A DNA stretch of 64,000 nt from Roseburia hominis. Its GTDB lineage: Bacteria > Bacillota > Clostridia > Lachnospirales > Lachnospiraceae. Location of the stretch: NCBI GenBank assembly GCA_040702975.1, contig CP159990.1:1054001-1118000 (forward strand), given 5' to 3'. Made by a program: the position numbers and the translations under genes. Below, piece after piece: positions 53,889 through 63,367 of the stretch. A model generated the notes under the pieces. The model saw only the letters and a program-made list of their open reading frames with translations. It searched no databases and was not told the DNA's origin. The first letter of the stretch is position 1, and every line of letters begins with the position of its first letter.

Positions 53889-55244
53889 ATGTCTGAGGAG
53901 CGGGAAGTAGAGAAAAGATTAGAAGAAGAACGGCCGCGGACTCGTAGCGAGGAAGAGGCGGCGGAAAAAGCGAGAGAAAATGGAAACACTTTAGGGGAAG
54001 CAGAGCGCTATTCTTTCCTTAAAGAGACGGTAAAAGATGAGCAGGTGACGGGAAAAAGCGTCCTGGGCTTAGTCCTGAAAACGGCAGGAAGAGGGGCCAT
54101 ATTTGGACTTGCGGCCTGTATTGTATTTAGTGCGCTCAGGCCCTGGGCGGAGAGGACCTTTGGAGAAAGTCCCCAGAAGGTGACGATTCCGGCCGATGAG
54201 GAGGAACAGGAGAAGCCCCAGGAGGGGAACGAGGAAGAAGAACAGGAGGCAGAGCCTGTAATTCCGGTGCTGACGGCGGATAATTATCAGGAGATGTATG
54301 AAGCGCTCTATCAGATCGCGGATACGGCCTCTGACTGTGTGGTGGAAGTAAGCGCAGTCAAGGACGAGAACGCCTGGGAAGGAACGCACTATGACGCGGT
54401 GAACAGCGTTTCCGGTATTATTGTGTGGGAAAATGTTTCGGAGATTCTGGTTCTGGCGCCTTCGCGGATTCTGCAGGACGCAAAGAGCCTTACCGTTACA
54501 TTTACGGATAATGCCAAATATTCGGCGGTGCTGAAGAAACAGGACCGGAATCTGGGGCTTGCCGTATTTGCGGTGGACGGGCATCAGGTCTCGGACAACA
54601 CGAAAAATCAGACCAAGGCAGCGGTGCTTGGCAATTCTAATATTGTAAATAGGGGTGATCCGGTCATTTGTCTTGGGAAAATGTTTGGTTATGCAGGCGG
54701 GACCGGATATGGAATCATCAGCTCCGTGCGCAACAGGATGACGATTACCGACGGAGATTTCCGGATTTTGTGTACGGACGTTGCGATGTCGGAAGGCGGA
54801 AGCGGCGTGCTGTTTAACCTCAAGGGCGAAGTGATCGGACTTGCCGATCAGAAGATCACAGACGGAAGCGGGAAGAGCATGGTGACGGCATTTTCCATTT
54901 CCGGCATCAAAGAAGTGATAGAAAAACTTTCTAACGGGCAGGCGATTCCGTACCTTGGAATCAATGGCGTGGAGGTCACAGAGAGCATTTCCCAGGACCA
55001 GGAGGTTCCCAAGGGAATTTATGTAAAAGACGCAGAGGCGGATTCCCCGGCGATGAAGGCGGGAATTCAGAGTGGCGATGTGATTACGCAGGTGGGGAAA
55101 ACGAAGGTTTCGACGATCTCGGGATATCGTGCGGCTCTGATGGAGGCCCAGGTCGGCGAGGAACTTCGGCTCAGAGGGCAGCGGCAGGGCGCGTCAGGAT
55201 ATGTGGATGTGAATTTTACCGTGACGGTGGGAAGCCTGGAGTAG
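53889..55244 (+). CDS. HtrA-like trypsin-fold/PDZ membrane protein, probably inactive protease
   Basis: A 451-residue protein: acidic cytoplasmic head (1-50), membrane helix at about 64-82, Glu-rich linker, a trypsin-like domain (about 130-345) and a PDZ domain (360-445, Y-L-G-I-N-G-V-E-V; S-P-A-M-K-A-G-I). Ser is present in G-G-S-G-V-L-F-N, but the usual T-N-x-H-V with the catalytic His reads L-A-P-S-R, and the Asp position reads R-N-L-G-L-A-V. Likely a binding protein derived from HtrA. Start after AAAGGAG. Confidence 0.75.
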   Translation: MSEEREVEKRLEEERPRTRSEEEAAEKARENGNTLGEAERYSFLKETVKDEQVTGKSVLGLVLKTAGRGAIFGLAACIVFSALRPWAERTFGESPQKVTIPADEEEQEKPQEGNEEEEQEAEPVIPVLTADNYQEMYEALYQIADTASDCVVEVSAVKDENAWEGTHYDAVNSVSGIIVWENVSEILVLAPSRILQDAKSLTVTFTDNAKYSAVLKKQDRNLGLAVFAVDGHQVSDNTKNQTKAAVLGNSNIVNRGDPVICLGKMFGYAGGTGYGIISSVRNRMTITDGDFRILCTDVAMSEGGSGVLFNLKGEVIGLADQKITDGSGKSMVTAFSISGIKEVIEKLSNGQAIPYLGINGVEVTESISQDQEVPKGIYVKDAEADSPAMKAGIQSGDVITQVGKTKVSTISGYRAALMEAQVGEELRLRGQRQGASGYVDVNFTVTVGSLE

Positions 55245-55399
55245 AGAGGTTTGTATAAGAAATCGTGATATGCGTGTGTTCATATAGAAAGTCGTAGTAT
55301 GTGTGCGATTTTATAGATAATAGCTATAGAAAGAACGTTAAATAGGGCAGATGCGAGTTTATAGATGAAAATATAAAATAGATGTGGAAAGAGGAAGTC

Positions 55400-56341
55400 A
55401 TGAGATATATCAATACATTACGTGAAGGTGAGACAATCAGAACGATTTATCTTTGTAAAGGGAAAAGAAGTGCGGAGACCCGCAACGGGAAACCGTATGA
55501 TAACCTGATTCTTCAGGATAAGACGGGGAGTCTTGACGGCAAGGTCTGGGACCCAAATTCCAGCGGGATTGCGGATTATGACGAGAAGGATTTCATTGAG
55601 GTGTTCGGTGAAGTTATTAATTATAATGGGAATTTGCAGTTGAACATTAAACAGCTCAGAGTGGCGAATCCGGGAGAGTACAAACCCGCAGATTATATGC
55701 CTACCACTGAGAGAAGTGTGGAGGGTATGTATGCGGAGCTGCTGAAATATGTGGCACAGGTGAAGAATCCGTATTTGCAGCAGGTTCTCCAGTATTATTT
55801 TGTGAAGGACGAAGCATTTATCGCGCGCTTCAAGAGCCATTCGGCAGCAAAAAGCGTGCATCATGGATTTTCCGGAGGACTTTTGGAGCATACATTGAGC
55901 GTGGTGAAGCTCTGTGAATATTTTGTCGGGGCGTATTCTATTTTGAACCGGGATCTGCTGTTCACAGCGGCGATTTGTCATGATATCGGGAAAACGCAGG
56001 AGTTGTCCTCATTCCCGGACAATGACTATACAGATGACGGACAGCTTTTGGGACATATCGTGATCGGCGTGGAGATGGTGGACGATGCGATCAGGGAGAT
56101 TGATGGTTTCCCGCGGAAGCTGGCAAGTGAGCTTAAGCATTGTATTATCGCGCATCACGGGGAGCTGGAATACGGTTCACCGAAAAAGCCGGCTCTGGCG
56201 GAGGCTCTGGCATTGAATTTTGCAGATTGCACGGACGCAAAGATGCAGACATTGACGGAGATCTTTAAGGAGAAGGCAAGTAATGACTGGCTGGGATATA
56301 ACCGGCTGTTTGAGTCGAATTTGCGGAAAACGAGTCTTTAA
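55400..56341 (+). CDS. yhaM: 3'-5' exoribonuclease YhaM
   Basis: A 313-residue protein: N-terminal OB-fold nucleic-acid-binding domain (residues 1-100) and an HD phosphohydrolase domain with H-H-G-F-S-G-G-L-L-E-H-T and I-C-H-D-I-G-K-T (metal ligands). It trims RNA and single-stranded DNA ends. ATG 55400 was chosen after GAGGAAG. The stretch 55245-55399 is a short intergenic region with no clear site. Confidence 0.92.
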   Translation: MRYINTLREGETIRTIYLCKGKRSAETRNGKPYDNLILQDKTGSLDGKVWDPNSSGIADYDEKDFIEVFGEVINYNGNLQLNIKQLRVANPGEYKPADYMPTTERSVEGMYAELLKYVAQVKNPYLQQVLQYYFVKDEAFIARFKSHSAAKSVHHGFSGGLLEHTLSVVKLCEYFVGAYSILNRDLLFTAAICHDIGKTQELSSFPDNDYTDDGQLLGHIVIGVEMVDDAIREIDGFPRKLASELKHCIIAHHGELEYGSPKKPALAEALALNFADCTDAKMQTLTEIFKEKASNDWLGYNRLFESNLRKTSL

Positions 56342-56449
56342 ATTAAAGAGAATGGTATGGCTGGACAGGCGGCAGAGTGAGTTCTTTCGCCTGTTCATTT
56401 TATGAAATGAGGAAGAACAGGATTTCAGGCGATTGTGAGGAGTGGAAAA

Positions 56450-58021
56450 ATGTTGGATAAAAATGAGACTGCGGTAGTCGAAATCATAGATATGAGTGTG
56501 AGCGGCGAGGGGATTGGCAAGGTCGACGGCTATACATTATTTATCAAGGACGCTGTGATCGGCGATCTGGTGGAAGTGAAGGTCACGAAAGCGAAAAAGA
56601 ATTATGGTTATGCCAGAATGATGAAGATTTTGAAGGCATCTCCTGACCGGGTAGAGCCAGTCTGCCCGGTGGCGCGGCAATGCGGTGGCTGCCAGATTCA
56701 GGCGTTATCGTATGAAAAGCAGCTTGAATTTAAGGTGAAAAAGGTGAGAGGAAATTTGATCCGCATCGGCGGTTTTGGTGCGGAAATGATCGATCGTATT
56801 ATGGAGCCGGTTGCCGGTATGAAGGAGCCATATCATTACAGGAATAAGGCACAGTATCCGGTGGGAAAGGACAGAGAGGGGAATCTGACCGCAGGATTTT
56901 ACGCGGGACGCACGCATCAGATCATTTCCAATCTGGATTGTGCGCTGGGAGCGGAAGTGAATCGGGAAATTCTGGAGATGATTCTTGAATTTATGAAGAA
57001 ATACAAAGTCTCGGCCTATAATGAGGAAACTGGGGAAGGACTGGTGCGCCATGTGTTGATCCGTGTGGGATTTACGACGAAAGAGATCATGGTTTGTCTG
57101 GTGGTGAACGGGAATCGGGTTCCGCATGAGGAGGAACTGGCGGAGGAGCTTTGCAGGGTGCCGGGAATGACCAGCATTACCTATAGTATCAATCGGGAAA
57201 ATACGAATGTGATTATGGGGAAGGAAATCCGGGTTATTTGGGGGCAGGAATATATTACCGATTATATTGGAAATGTGAAATATCAGATATCTCCGCTTTC
57301 TTTCTACCAGGTGAATCCGGTGCAGACGGAGGTGCTGTATGGGAAGGCGCTTGAGTATGCAGGCCTCACGGGCAAAGAGATCGTCTGGGACGTGTATTGT
57401 GGGATTGGGACGATTTCACTTTTCCTGGCACAGAGGGCGAAGCAGGTGTATGGGGTGGAGATTGTGCCCCAGGCGATTGAGGACGCAAAAAGAAATGCCG
57501 GACTTAATGGGATTTCGAATGCGGAATTTTATGTGGGAAAGGCGGAGGAGGTTCTGCCGGGATATTATGAGAGGTATGAGAAGGAGCACCCCGGTGAACA
57601 TGCCAGAGCTGATGTGATCGTGGTGGACCCGCCGAGAAAAGGGTGTGAGGAGAGTGTGCTGGAGACGATGGTGAGAATGCAGCCGGAGCGGATTGTGTAC
57701 GTGAGCTGTGATTCGGCTACGCTGGCGCGGGATTTGAAGTATTTGTGTGATGGTGGGTATGAGATACGGAAGTGGGGGGCGGTGGATATGTTTCCGGAGA
57801 CGGTGCATGTGGAAACTATCGCGCTCCTTCAGAAGAGCAACCGAAAATGCGTGAGCAATGAGCCAAAGTCGGAGCTTGCTCCAGACCTTGGCGAATGCCG
57901 CGACACCGCACGAAGCTTGCAAAGCTTTGGGCGGAAACCTGATACTTATGTGAAATTAAGTTTGAACATGGAAGATTATTACAGGATTATGGATGCAGAA
58001 GGGGGCGCGAAAATTGAATGA
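56450..58021 (+). CDS. rlmD: 23S rRNA (uracil-C5)-methyltransferase, RlmD/RumA family
   Basis: A 523-residue enzyme: TRAM domain (1-60), Fe-S cluster cysteines in C-P-V-A-R-Q-C-G-G-C, SAM-binding D-V-Y-C-G-I-G-T-I-S, and the active site V-D-P-P-R-K-G-C with the nucleophile Cys in Y-V-S-C-D-S-A-T. ATG 56450 follows GAGGAG. After L-L-Q-K-S-N-R-K a 30-residue insert separates the conserved tail P-D-T-Y-V-K-L. Which uridine is modified cannot be told. Confidence 0.9.
   Translation: MLDKNETAVVEIIDMSVSGEGIGKVDGYTLFIKDAVIGDLVEVKVTKAKKNYGYARMMKILKASPDRVEPVCPVARQCGGCQIQALSYEKQLEFKVKKVRGNLIRIGGFGAEMIDRIMEPVAGMKEPYHYRNKAQYPVGKDREGNLTAGFYAGRTHQIISNLDCALGAEVNREILEMILEFMKKYKVSAYNEETGEGLVRHVLIRVGFTTKEIMVCLVVNGNRVPHEEELAEELCRVPGMTSITYSINRENTNVIMGKEIRVIWGQEYITDYIGNVKYQISPLSFYQVNPVQTEVLYGKALEYAGLTGKEIVWDVYCGIGTISLFLAQRAKQVYGVEIVPQAIEDAKRNAGLNGISNAEFYVGKAEEVLPGYYERYEKEHPGEHARADVIVVDPPRKGCEESVLETMVRMQPERIVYVSCDSATLARDLKYLCDGGYEIRKWGAVDMFPETVHVETIALLQKSNRKCVSNEPKSELAPDLGECRDTARSLQSFGRKPDTYVKLSLNMEDYYRIMDAEGGAKIE
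57848..57937 (+). repeat. 90-bp in-frame insert in the methyltransferase gene
   Basis: Thirty extra codons, C-V-S-N-E-P-K-S to S-F-G-R-K, flanked by CGAAAA and CGGAAA. Contains a GGAGC-TT-GCTCC hairpin. Looks like a small mobile repeat that kept the frame open. Confidence 0.55.
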
Positions 58022-59051
58022 TTTTTCAAAACAAATGGAAATGGTATTGTATAATTCAGAAGATGAAGATGTATCAATAAATGCATATATTAAGGATGAA
58101 AGTCTGTGGGTTACTCAAAAAGCAATGTCAGAGCTTTTTGGTGTAGATAAGTCTGGAATTAGCAGACATTTGAAAAATATTTTTAGTACTGGTGAATTGG
58201 ACGAGAAAGTGGTTGTTGCAAAAATTGCAACAACCACTCAGCATGGTGCAATCAAAGGAAAAACACAGACATCTGAGACTAAATATTATAACCTTGATGT
58301 GATTATATCGGTTGGATATAGAGTAAATTCAAAAAAGGCCACTCAATTCAGAATATGGGCGACAAAAATCCTGAAAGAATATATGCAAAAAGGTTTTGTA
58401 CTGGATGACGAAAGATTGAAGCAAGGGGAAACTGCTTTTGGTAAAGATTATTTCAGGGAACTTTTAGAAAGAGTTCGTTCTATTCGAGCGAGTGAGCGAA
58501 GGATCTGGCAGCAGATAACAGATATATTTGCAGAGTGTAGTATTGATTATGCTAGAAATTCGGAGACAGCATATCATTTTTATGCCACAATACAGAACAG
58601 ATTTCATTATGCCATTACAAATCATACAGCTGCAGAAATTGTATATGAATCGGCCGATCATGAGAAAGAGCATATGGGTTTGACAACATGGAAAAATGCT
58701 CCTGATGGGAGAGTGTTAAAATCAGATGTTATAATTGCAAAGAATTATCTTAATGAAAAACAGATTCGCCAGTTGGAGCGTGCTGTTACAGGATACTTTG
58801 ATTATATTGAAGATTTGATTGAGCGAGAGAATGTTTTTACTATGGACGAATTTGAAAAAAGCGTTAATGCATTTCTTGAATTCAGACAATATAAAATTCT
58901 CAGAGACAATGGAAAAATATCGCATAAACAAGCACTTGAAAAGGCTTATGGTGAGTATGAAATTTTTAATAGAACCCAGCCGATTGAATCCGATTTTGAT
59001 AAGGCAGTAAAAAGGTTGAAAAAGAATAGTAGAGGATATCCATTTTTTTAG
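58014..59051 (+). CDS. RhuM family protein
   Basis: A 345-residue protein with the RhuM N-terminal domain: W-V-T-Q-K-A-M-S-E-L-F-G-V-D-K-S-G-I-S-R-H (a helix-turn-helix) and Y-Y-N-L-D-V-I-I-S-V-G-Y-R-V-N-S. Common in genomic islands; function unclear, grouped by some with toxin-like or defence genes. TTG 58014 after GAAGGGGG and overlapping the previous stop is preferred; ATG 57993 is possible. It carries a 31-base hairpin palindrome (58208-58238). Confidence 0.8.
   Translation: MNDFSKQMEMVLYNSEDEDVSINAYIKDESLWVTQKAMSELFGVDKSGISRHLKNIFSTGELDEKVVVAKIATTTQHGAIKGKTQTSETKYYNLDVIISVGYRVNSKKATQFRIWATKILKEYMQKGFVLDDERLKQGETAFGKDYFRELLERVRSIRASERRIWQQITDIFAECSIDYARNSETAYHFYATIQNRFHYAITNHTAAEIVYESADHEKEHMGLTTWKNAPDGRVLKSDVIIAKNYLNEKQIRQLERAVTGYFDYIEDLIERENVFTMDEFEKSVNAFLEFRQYKILRDNGKISHKQALEKAYGEYEIFNRTQPIESDFDKAVKRLKKNSRGYPFF
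58208..58238. repeat. Perfect 14-bp inverted repeat inside the RhuM gene
   Basis: AGTGGTTGTTGCAA, AAA loop, TTGCAACAACCACT; codes for V-V-V-A-K-I-A-T-T-T. Confidence 0.9.
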
Positions 59052-59114
59052 GCATCACAAACAGACCATCTTGCGGTGGTTATTTAAAAATTGAATATGT
59101 AGCAAAGTTAAGGT

Positions 59115-60362
59115 TTATTCAGCAACTGACTTGATTTTATAACCATGAAACTGAGCCATTAAAATTGCCTGTTCAATTGTAATTTCACGATTGACAGGAA
59201 GAACATCACTTTTTCGGTAAAGTTGTGCATTATAGGGTTCCTTATTTTTCAGCATGTTGTATAATGCTGTTAGAAGCATTCTTGCTATTGCAATGATTGC
59301 TTTCTTGTGGCCGCGGCGCTTTCTTAAACGAAGATAGCGGTTGCGGATTTCAGGGTGCTTTTCACTTTTAACCACAGAGTTGGCACATTGAACCAAAAGT
59401 GGTTTGATATAGCATCCGGCTTTGGAAACCCGGACAGATTTTTTCTTCCCTGCACTTTCATTGTTGGTCGGCGTAAGTCCAGCCCATGAGCATAAGTGTT
59501 TCGCCGAAGGAAAAGCCTCCATATTCACGCCGATTTCAGAAATGATTCCGATAGCGGTAAATTTATTTTTGAATGATGGAGCGGTTAGGATTAGGTCGAG
59601 TTCTTGCTGATAGGGACTGGCGAGCGCAAGAATCAGTTCTTCTAGCTCTGCTTTCCGGGATTCCAAATCTTCAAAATGCTTTTTGATAATCTTTAATTTA
59701 CCAGCCTGTTCCGGTGTGATAAAACCATCAATGGCGAGCTCCAGTTCAGGAAGCTTTTTCTTCATGGAGCCATGAATTAAAGGTCCAATATCAAAAGAAG
59801 TATCTTCAGGATTTTCAAGAATCTTATCCAGAATTCGTTGTGAACTTTTACCAAAAGTGTCCGAGACAACGGAAGCCAACTGAATGTTGGAGACCGTGAG
59901 ACAGTTTTGAAAACGGTTCTTCTCACTGGACATAAAGCAGGTCAGTTTGAAACGATAGCGCATCAGGTCACGAAGTTGTCTGATATCAACAGAGGGAATG
60001 AAGCTACCGGCAACAAGATCATGCTTGAAGAGGTCAGCAATCCATTTTGCGTCTTTCTTGTCAGTTTTTTTACCACGGATAGCCTTAACATATTTGGGAT
60101 GAGCAAGTACAATTGTACAGCTTTTTTCGAGCACATTGTAAACTGGAATCCAGTATTTGCCAGTAGATTCCATGCAGACATCCTTACAATGATTGTCAAG
60201 CAGCCACTGTAACAATTCCTTCAACCCTTGTGTGAAGGTTGAGAAACGATGGCGCTTGTAGGTGGTAACACCTTGTTTGTTAGTGGAAGCGATACAGGCA
60301 ACAACAAAAGTCTTGTGAACATCGATACCACAACAAATTTGATACACAATTTTTAAAGCCAT
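59115..60362 (-). CDS. IS110-family transposase (DEDD recombinase)
   Basis: A 415-residue protein: N-terminal RuvC-like DEDD domain (C-G-I-D-V-H-K-T, K-T-D-K-K-D-A-K) and C-terminal Tnp_20 domain with the catalytic Ser region (G-L-T-P-T-N-N-E-S-A-G-K). ATG 60362 follows AGGTGG; the frame is open further upstream to 60515 but without a ribosome site. Intact. Members of the family use an RNA from the noncoding end to choose target and donor. Confidence 0.92.
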   Translation of the reverse strand: MALKIVYQICCGIDVHKTFVVACIASTNKQGVTTYKRHRFSTFTQGLKELLQWLLDNHCKDVCMESTGKYWIPVYNVLEKSCTIVLAHPKYVKAIRGKKTDKKDAKWIADLFKHDLVAGSFIPSVDIRQLRDLMRYRFKLTCFMSSEKNRFQNCLTVSNIQLASVVSDTFGKSSQRILDKILENPEDTSFDIGPLIHGSMKKKLPELELAIDGFITPEQAGKLKIIKKHFEDLESRKAELEELILALASPYQQELDLILTAPSFKNKFTAIGIISEIGVNMEAFPSAKHLCSWAGLTPTNNESAGKKKSVRVSKAGCYIKPLLVQCANSVVKSEKHPEIRNRYLRLRKRRGHKKAIIAIARMLLTALYNMLKNKEPYNAQLYRKSDVLPVNREITIEQAILMAQFHGYKIKSVAE

Positions 60363-60640
60363 AGGGCCACCTTTCAGAACCATAGGTTCGATAGAATTAT
60401 AGGGAGTAAACAGCATTGACTGAATGCTTAGGATTAAAACGAGAGTTGTTTTAACAAAGATAAGGTTACGTGCTCGAGGCACACTTATTTGTACTTGAAA
60501 AAGCATTCTACACATATAAAAATACGGTCACCCAATAGTTCGGACAGCCCACTCACCTCCCCGTGATTTGTAGTGTACTGAGTATCCCTATGGAAACTAT
60601 TATAAAAAGAAAGCTGCGAGAGTCCAACGTTTTTTCATCA
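60363..60640 (-). ncRNA. Noncoding end of the IS110 element, possible bridge RNA
   Basis: About 280 bases before the transposase start with no separate gene. In characterised IS110 relatives this end is transcribed into the bridge (seek) RNA. Several short inverted segments are visible (for example AAAACGAGAG with CTCTCG on the far side), but I cannot fold it here and the outer end of the element is unclear. Confidence 0.4.
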
Positions 60641-60720
60641 CGTTTTGTGCCTTGAGCAGCGCGAAAGGAATGGATATAAAAATGATAGAAACAAACGAAG
60701 AGAAGTGAAAGAACCGTAAA

Positions 60721-60999
60721 TTGGTCAGACAGTCTCTGACCAATTTGTACAAAGCAACAAATCAGGTTGAACAGTCATTCCGTGATAATAAAGACATAAC
60801 GAAAATTATTGTAGAAATACGTCAAAAGCTAGATGATAGCTTGATGGTTAGAGTAGTTCGGATATATCGGGACAAATTCTTTGCTCATTTAGATAAAAAG
60901 AGTGCTATGTCTTATATCAGAATGGATTCATCTTCAGCAATGAAACACATAGTTGTCCTTTATCAAATCCAGGATGATATATTCAGATTACATTCTTGA
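60721..60999 (+). pseudogene. Fragment of a HEPN (AbiU2-like) protein
   Basis: About 92 residues from TTG 60721, without a ribosome site. V-R-I-Y-R-D-K-F-F-A-H-L-D resembles the R-x-K-x-x-A-H core of AbiU2-type HEPN domains. The usual N-terminal part is missing, probably lost with the IS110 insertion next to it. Confidence 0.4.
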
Positions 61000-61526
61000 T
61001 TGCTGCAGGGATTATAGTTGGTTCATTCACTAATAGGATGGATATTCGGTTGCTCAACGAAAAGACAGTCGAGACGGTCACTCTGCTGACGAGAAAAGCC
61101 CAGTAAATCAAAGGTTTCTGCCGATTAAAAGAAAAAATGTTGCTGTGTCTCACGTGAAAAATGTTTGGTGAGACGGCTTGTTTTCCGGGGTGGGGTTCAA
61201 AGATAATTTGCTGAAATGGAGTTTCGCTAAATTGTATGGGTTTCGCTAAAAGGTATAGCTGAGAATAGAATGCAGGTTGCCATTGGGAGTACAGCGGTAT
61301 GATGCAGCAAGGGACCGGCCTGCCGAGGGGGATAGTATTATCCATGGGAAGCAGGCAAGAAGGGAAGAAATCGATTTGTTTCTTGCGGAATTGGATAAGT
61401 TGAAAACTGTCACGGAATTCCATGAGGATGTCTGGTTTTAGTGGAAAGAGCCCATTCTCTATGGTATACTTGCAATACGGCGAAAAGACAAATATGAAGT
61501 TATCAACTTGAGAAAGGAGTAGCATT
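61000..61526 (+). other. Gene debris, including a serine-recombinase-like tail
   Basis: No intact gene. In one frame 61350-61441 reads E-I-D-L-F-L-A-E-L-D-K-L-K-T-V-T-E-F-H-E-D-V-W-F, resembling the end of large serine recombinases (V-T-E-F-x-x-x-L-W). Frames around it are broken. Confidence 0.35.
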
Positions 61527-61724
61527 ATGGAAGAATTAAAATCTATTATGGAGAAGTTTGTTGCGTCTGGTTGGGATTTAATAGCTGTTCCGGCACAACA
61601 ATGGTTAGACGGAAAAGGTGATAAAGATACTTTAATATCAGCAATCGAACAGGCAAACAAAGAATGTGGAAGCTGCGGTTGTGATTTAGACCCACTATAT
61701 AAAAGAGCTTTAGAGCTGATTTAG
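61527..61724 (+). CDS. Small conserved-looking protein of unknown function
   Basis: A 65-residue protein after AAAGGAG, with a helical body (M-E-K-F-V-A-S-G-W-D-L-I) and a C-G-S-C-G-C motif that could bind metal. I do not recognise the family. A good ribosome site and coding bias speak for a real gene. Confidence 0.6.
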   Translation: MEELKSIMEKFVASGWDLIAVPAQQWLDGKGDKDTLISAIEQANKECGSCGCDLDPLYKRALELI

Positions 61725-61851
61725 TAGCACTGTCAATCCCAGTCTGCTAATTGACAAATAAAGCAAAAGACAATGAGGTGGTATGAGGTGAAACGCTGCA
61801 TTGCAGTAACCGGAATAGTCGGATAAAAATAATGAAAATCAGGAGGTTTTT

Positions 61852-62481
61852 ATGGCTATTTCGGAAAGAAAGACCTATCCCCGGACGGGAGATAAAGAAA
61901 CGATTTATTTGAATAGTGTGGTCACAAATCCCAATATCAGTGTAGGTGAATACACGATGTATAATGATTTTGTGAATGACCCGACACAGTTTGAGAAGAA
62001 TAATGTGCTGTACCATTATCCGATTAATCATGACAAGCTGATGATCGGAAAGTTCTGTTCCATTGCCTGTGGCGCTAAGTTTATATTCAACAGCGCCAAC
62101 CACACACTTTCTTCCCTATCGACCTATCCGTTTCCGCTCTTTTTTGAAGAGTGGGGACTCATGCGGGAAGAAGTTACAGATTCCTGGGATAATAAAGGCG
62201 ATATTGTGATTGGTAATGATGTGTGGATTGGCTACGAGGCTGTCATCATGGCAGGAGTTACGATTGGTGACGGAGCGATTATTGGGACGGGAGCGGTTGT
62301 GACAAAGGATGTTCCGCCTTATGCGATCGTAGGCGGAGTGCCAGCCAGGATGATCAGGAAGCGTTTTCCTGATAAGATAATCTCAGAACTGTTGGAAATC
62401 AGATGGTGGGACTGGCCAAGGGAAAGGATTGCTGAAAATATCAGTGCAATTAAGCGAGGCTGTGTTCATGAATTGAAGTAA
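61852..62481 (+). CDS. Vat/CatB-type xenobiotic acetyltransferase
   Basis: A 209-residue left-handed beta-helix acetyltransferase: hexapeptide repeats ([24 protein letters not shown]), the catalytic His in S-A-N-H-T-L and the tail [12 protein letters not shown]. Family members acetylate streptogramin A or chloramphenicol; others have natural substrates, so resistance is not certain. CAGGAGG precedes ATG 61852. A relative's tail lies at 1464-1658. Confidence 0.88.
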   Translation: MAISERKTYPRTGDKETIYLNSVVTNPNISVGEYTMYNDFVNDPTQFEKNNVLYHYPINHDKLMIGKFCSIACGAKFIFNSANHTLSSLSTYPFPLFFEEWGLMREEVTDSWDNKGDIVIGNDVWIGYEAVIMAGVTIGDGAIIGTGAVVTKDVPPYAIVGGVPARMIRKRFPDKIISELLEIRWWDWPRERIAENISAIKRGCVHELK

Positions 62482-62595
62482 TAATTTTATAAGGATGGAA
62501 TCCTCATTGCCGGAGATGCCTGGCAGTGAGGATTTCTTTCAAATGTACATGGAAGAACAGTGTTTGCATTGAGTGAATAGGGGAGAAAAACAGGT

Positions 62596-62946
62596 ATGGA
62601 GAATCAAAAAATATATGCGATGAGTTTTGGAAAAATATACCCGTTACTGGTGGCAAAAGCGGAAAAGAAAGGCAGGACTTTAGAAGAAGTAGAAGAGATA
62701 GTCTGCTGGCTGACAGGATATGATAAAGAGGGAATCGCATATGCAGCAGACAACTCCGTCACATATGGGGACTTTTTTCTGAATGCCCCCAAATTGAATC
62801 CGAACAGAAAATTGATCAAAGGCTCAGTGTGCGGTGTGCGTGTAGAAACAATTGAAGAACCGTTGCTGCAGGAAATCCGGTATTTGGATAAGCTGATTGA
62901 TGAACTGGCGAAGGGAAAAGCAATGGATAAAATTTTGCGGGGTTAA
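62596..62946 (+). CDS. DUF2200 family protein
   Basis: A 116-residue protein, start [18 protein letters not shown] after GGGGAG. Landmarks V-I/V-C-W-L-T-G-Y and F-F-x-N-A-P-x-L-N-P-N-R are those of DUF2200. Function unknown; often near small accessory enzymes. Confidence 0.85.
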   Translation: MENQKIYAMSFGKIYPLLVAKAEKKGRTLEEVEEIVCWLTGYDKEGIAYAADNSVTYGDFFLNAPKLNPNRKLIKGSVCGVRVETIEEPLLQEIRYLDKLIDELAKGKAMDKILRG

Positions 62947-62962
62947 GGGAGAAGGTGAAACA

Positions 62963-63367
62963 ATGTGGGAATGTCCAAAGTGCGGACGTACATTCAAAAA
63001 GACGAATCAGGATCACTATTGCGGTCCGGCTCCGGCTACTATAGAGGAATATATAGAACGCCAGACAGAAGAGGCTCAGCCGTATCTGCGGCAGATCAAT
63101 AGTGCGTTGAAAGCTGCATTGCCTGACGCAGTGCAAAAAATATCGTGGAGTATGCCGACTTACTGGAAAAAACGGAATCTGATTCAGTTTGCCGCTTTCA
63201 AAAAGCATATCGGATTGTATCCGGGGCCTGAAGCTGTAGAAGCCTTTGCGGATATGCTTAAGGAATATAAAACCAGTAAGGGAGCTATACAGCTTCCCTA
63301 CGATAAGCCATTGCCGCTTGGATTAATAGCGGAGATTGCCAGGTGGTGTGAGAAAGGAAACGGATGA
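62963..63367 (+). CDS. DUF1801-type protein with zinc ribbon
   Basis: A 134-residue protein: N-terminal ribbon W-E-C-P-K-C-G-R-T-F with D-H-Y-C, then the YdhG/DUF1801 fold (I-S-W-S-M-P-T-Y-W, H-I-G-L-Y-P-G-P-E-A). Relatives are called iron chaperone-like, on weak evidence. ATG 62963 was chosen after AAGGTG. Overlaps the next gene by four bases. Confidence 0.8.
   Translation: MWECPKCGRTFKKTNQDHYCGPAPATIEEYIERQTEEAQPYLRQINSALKAALPDAVQKISWSMPTYWKKRNLIQFAAFKKHIGLYPGPEAVEAFADMLKEYKTSKGAIQLPYDKPLPLGLIAEIARWCEKGNG

Noticed and set aside
60983..61660. 225-codon open frame on the minus strand
   Set aside because: It spans gene debris and runs antisense through the small gene at 61527; composition is unlike protein and no ribosome site precedes it.
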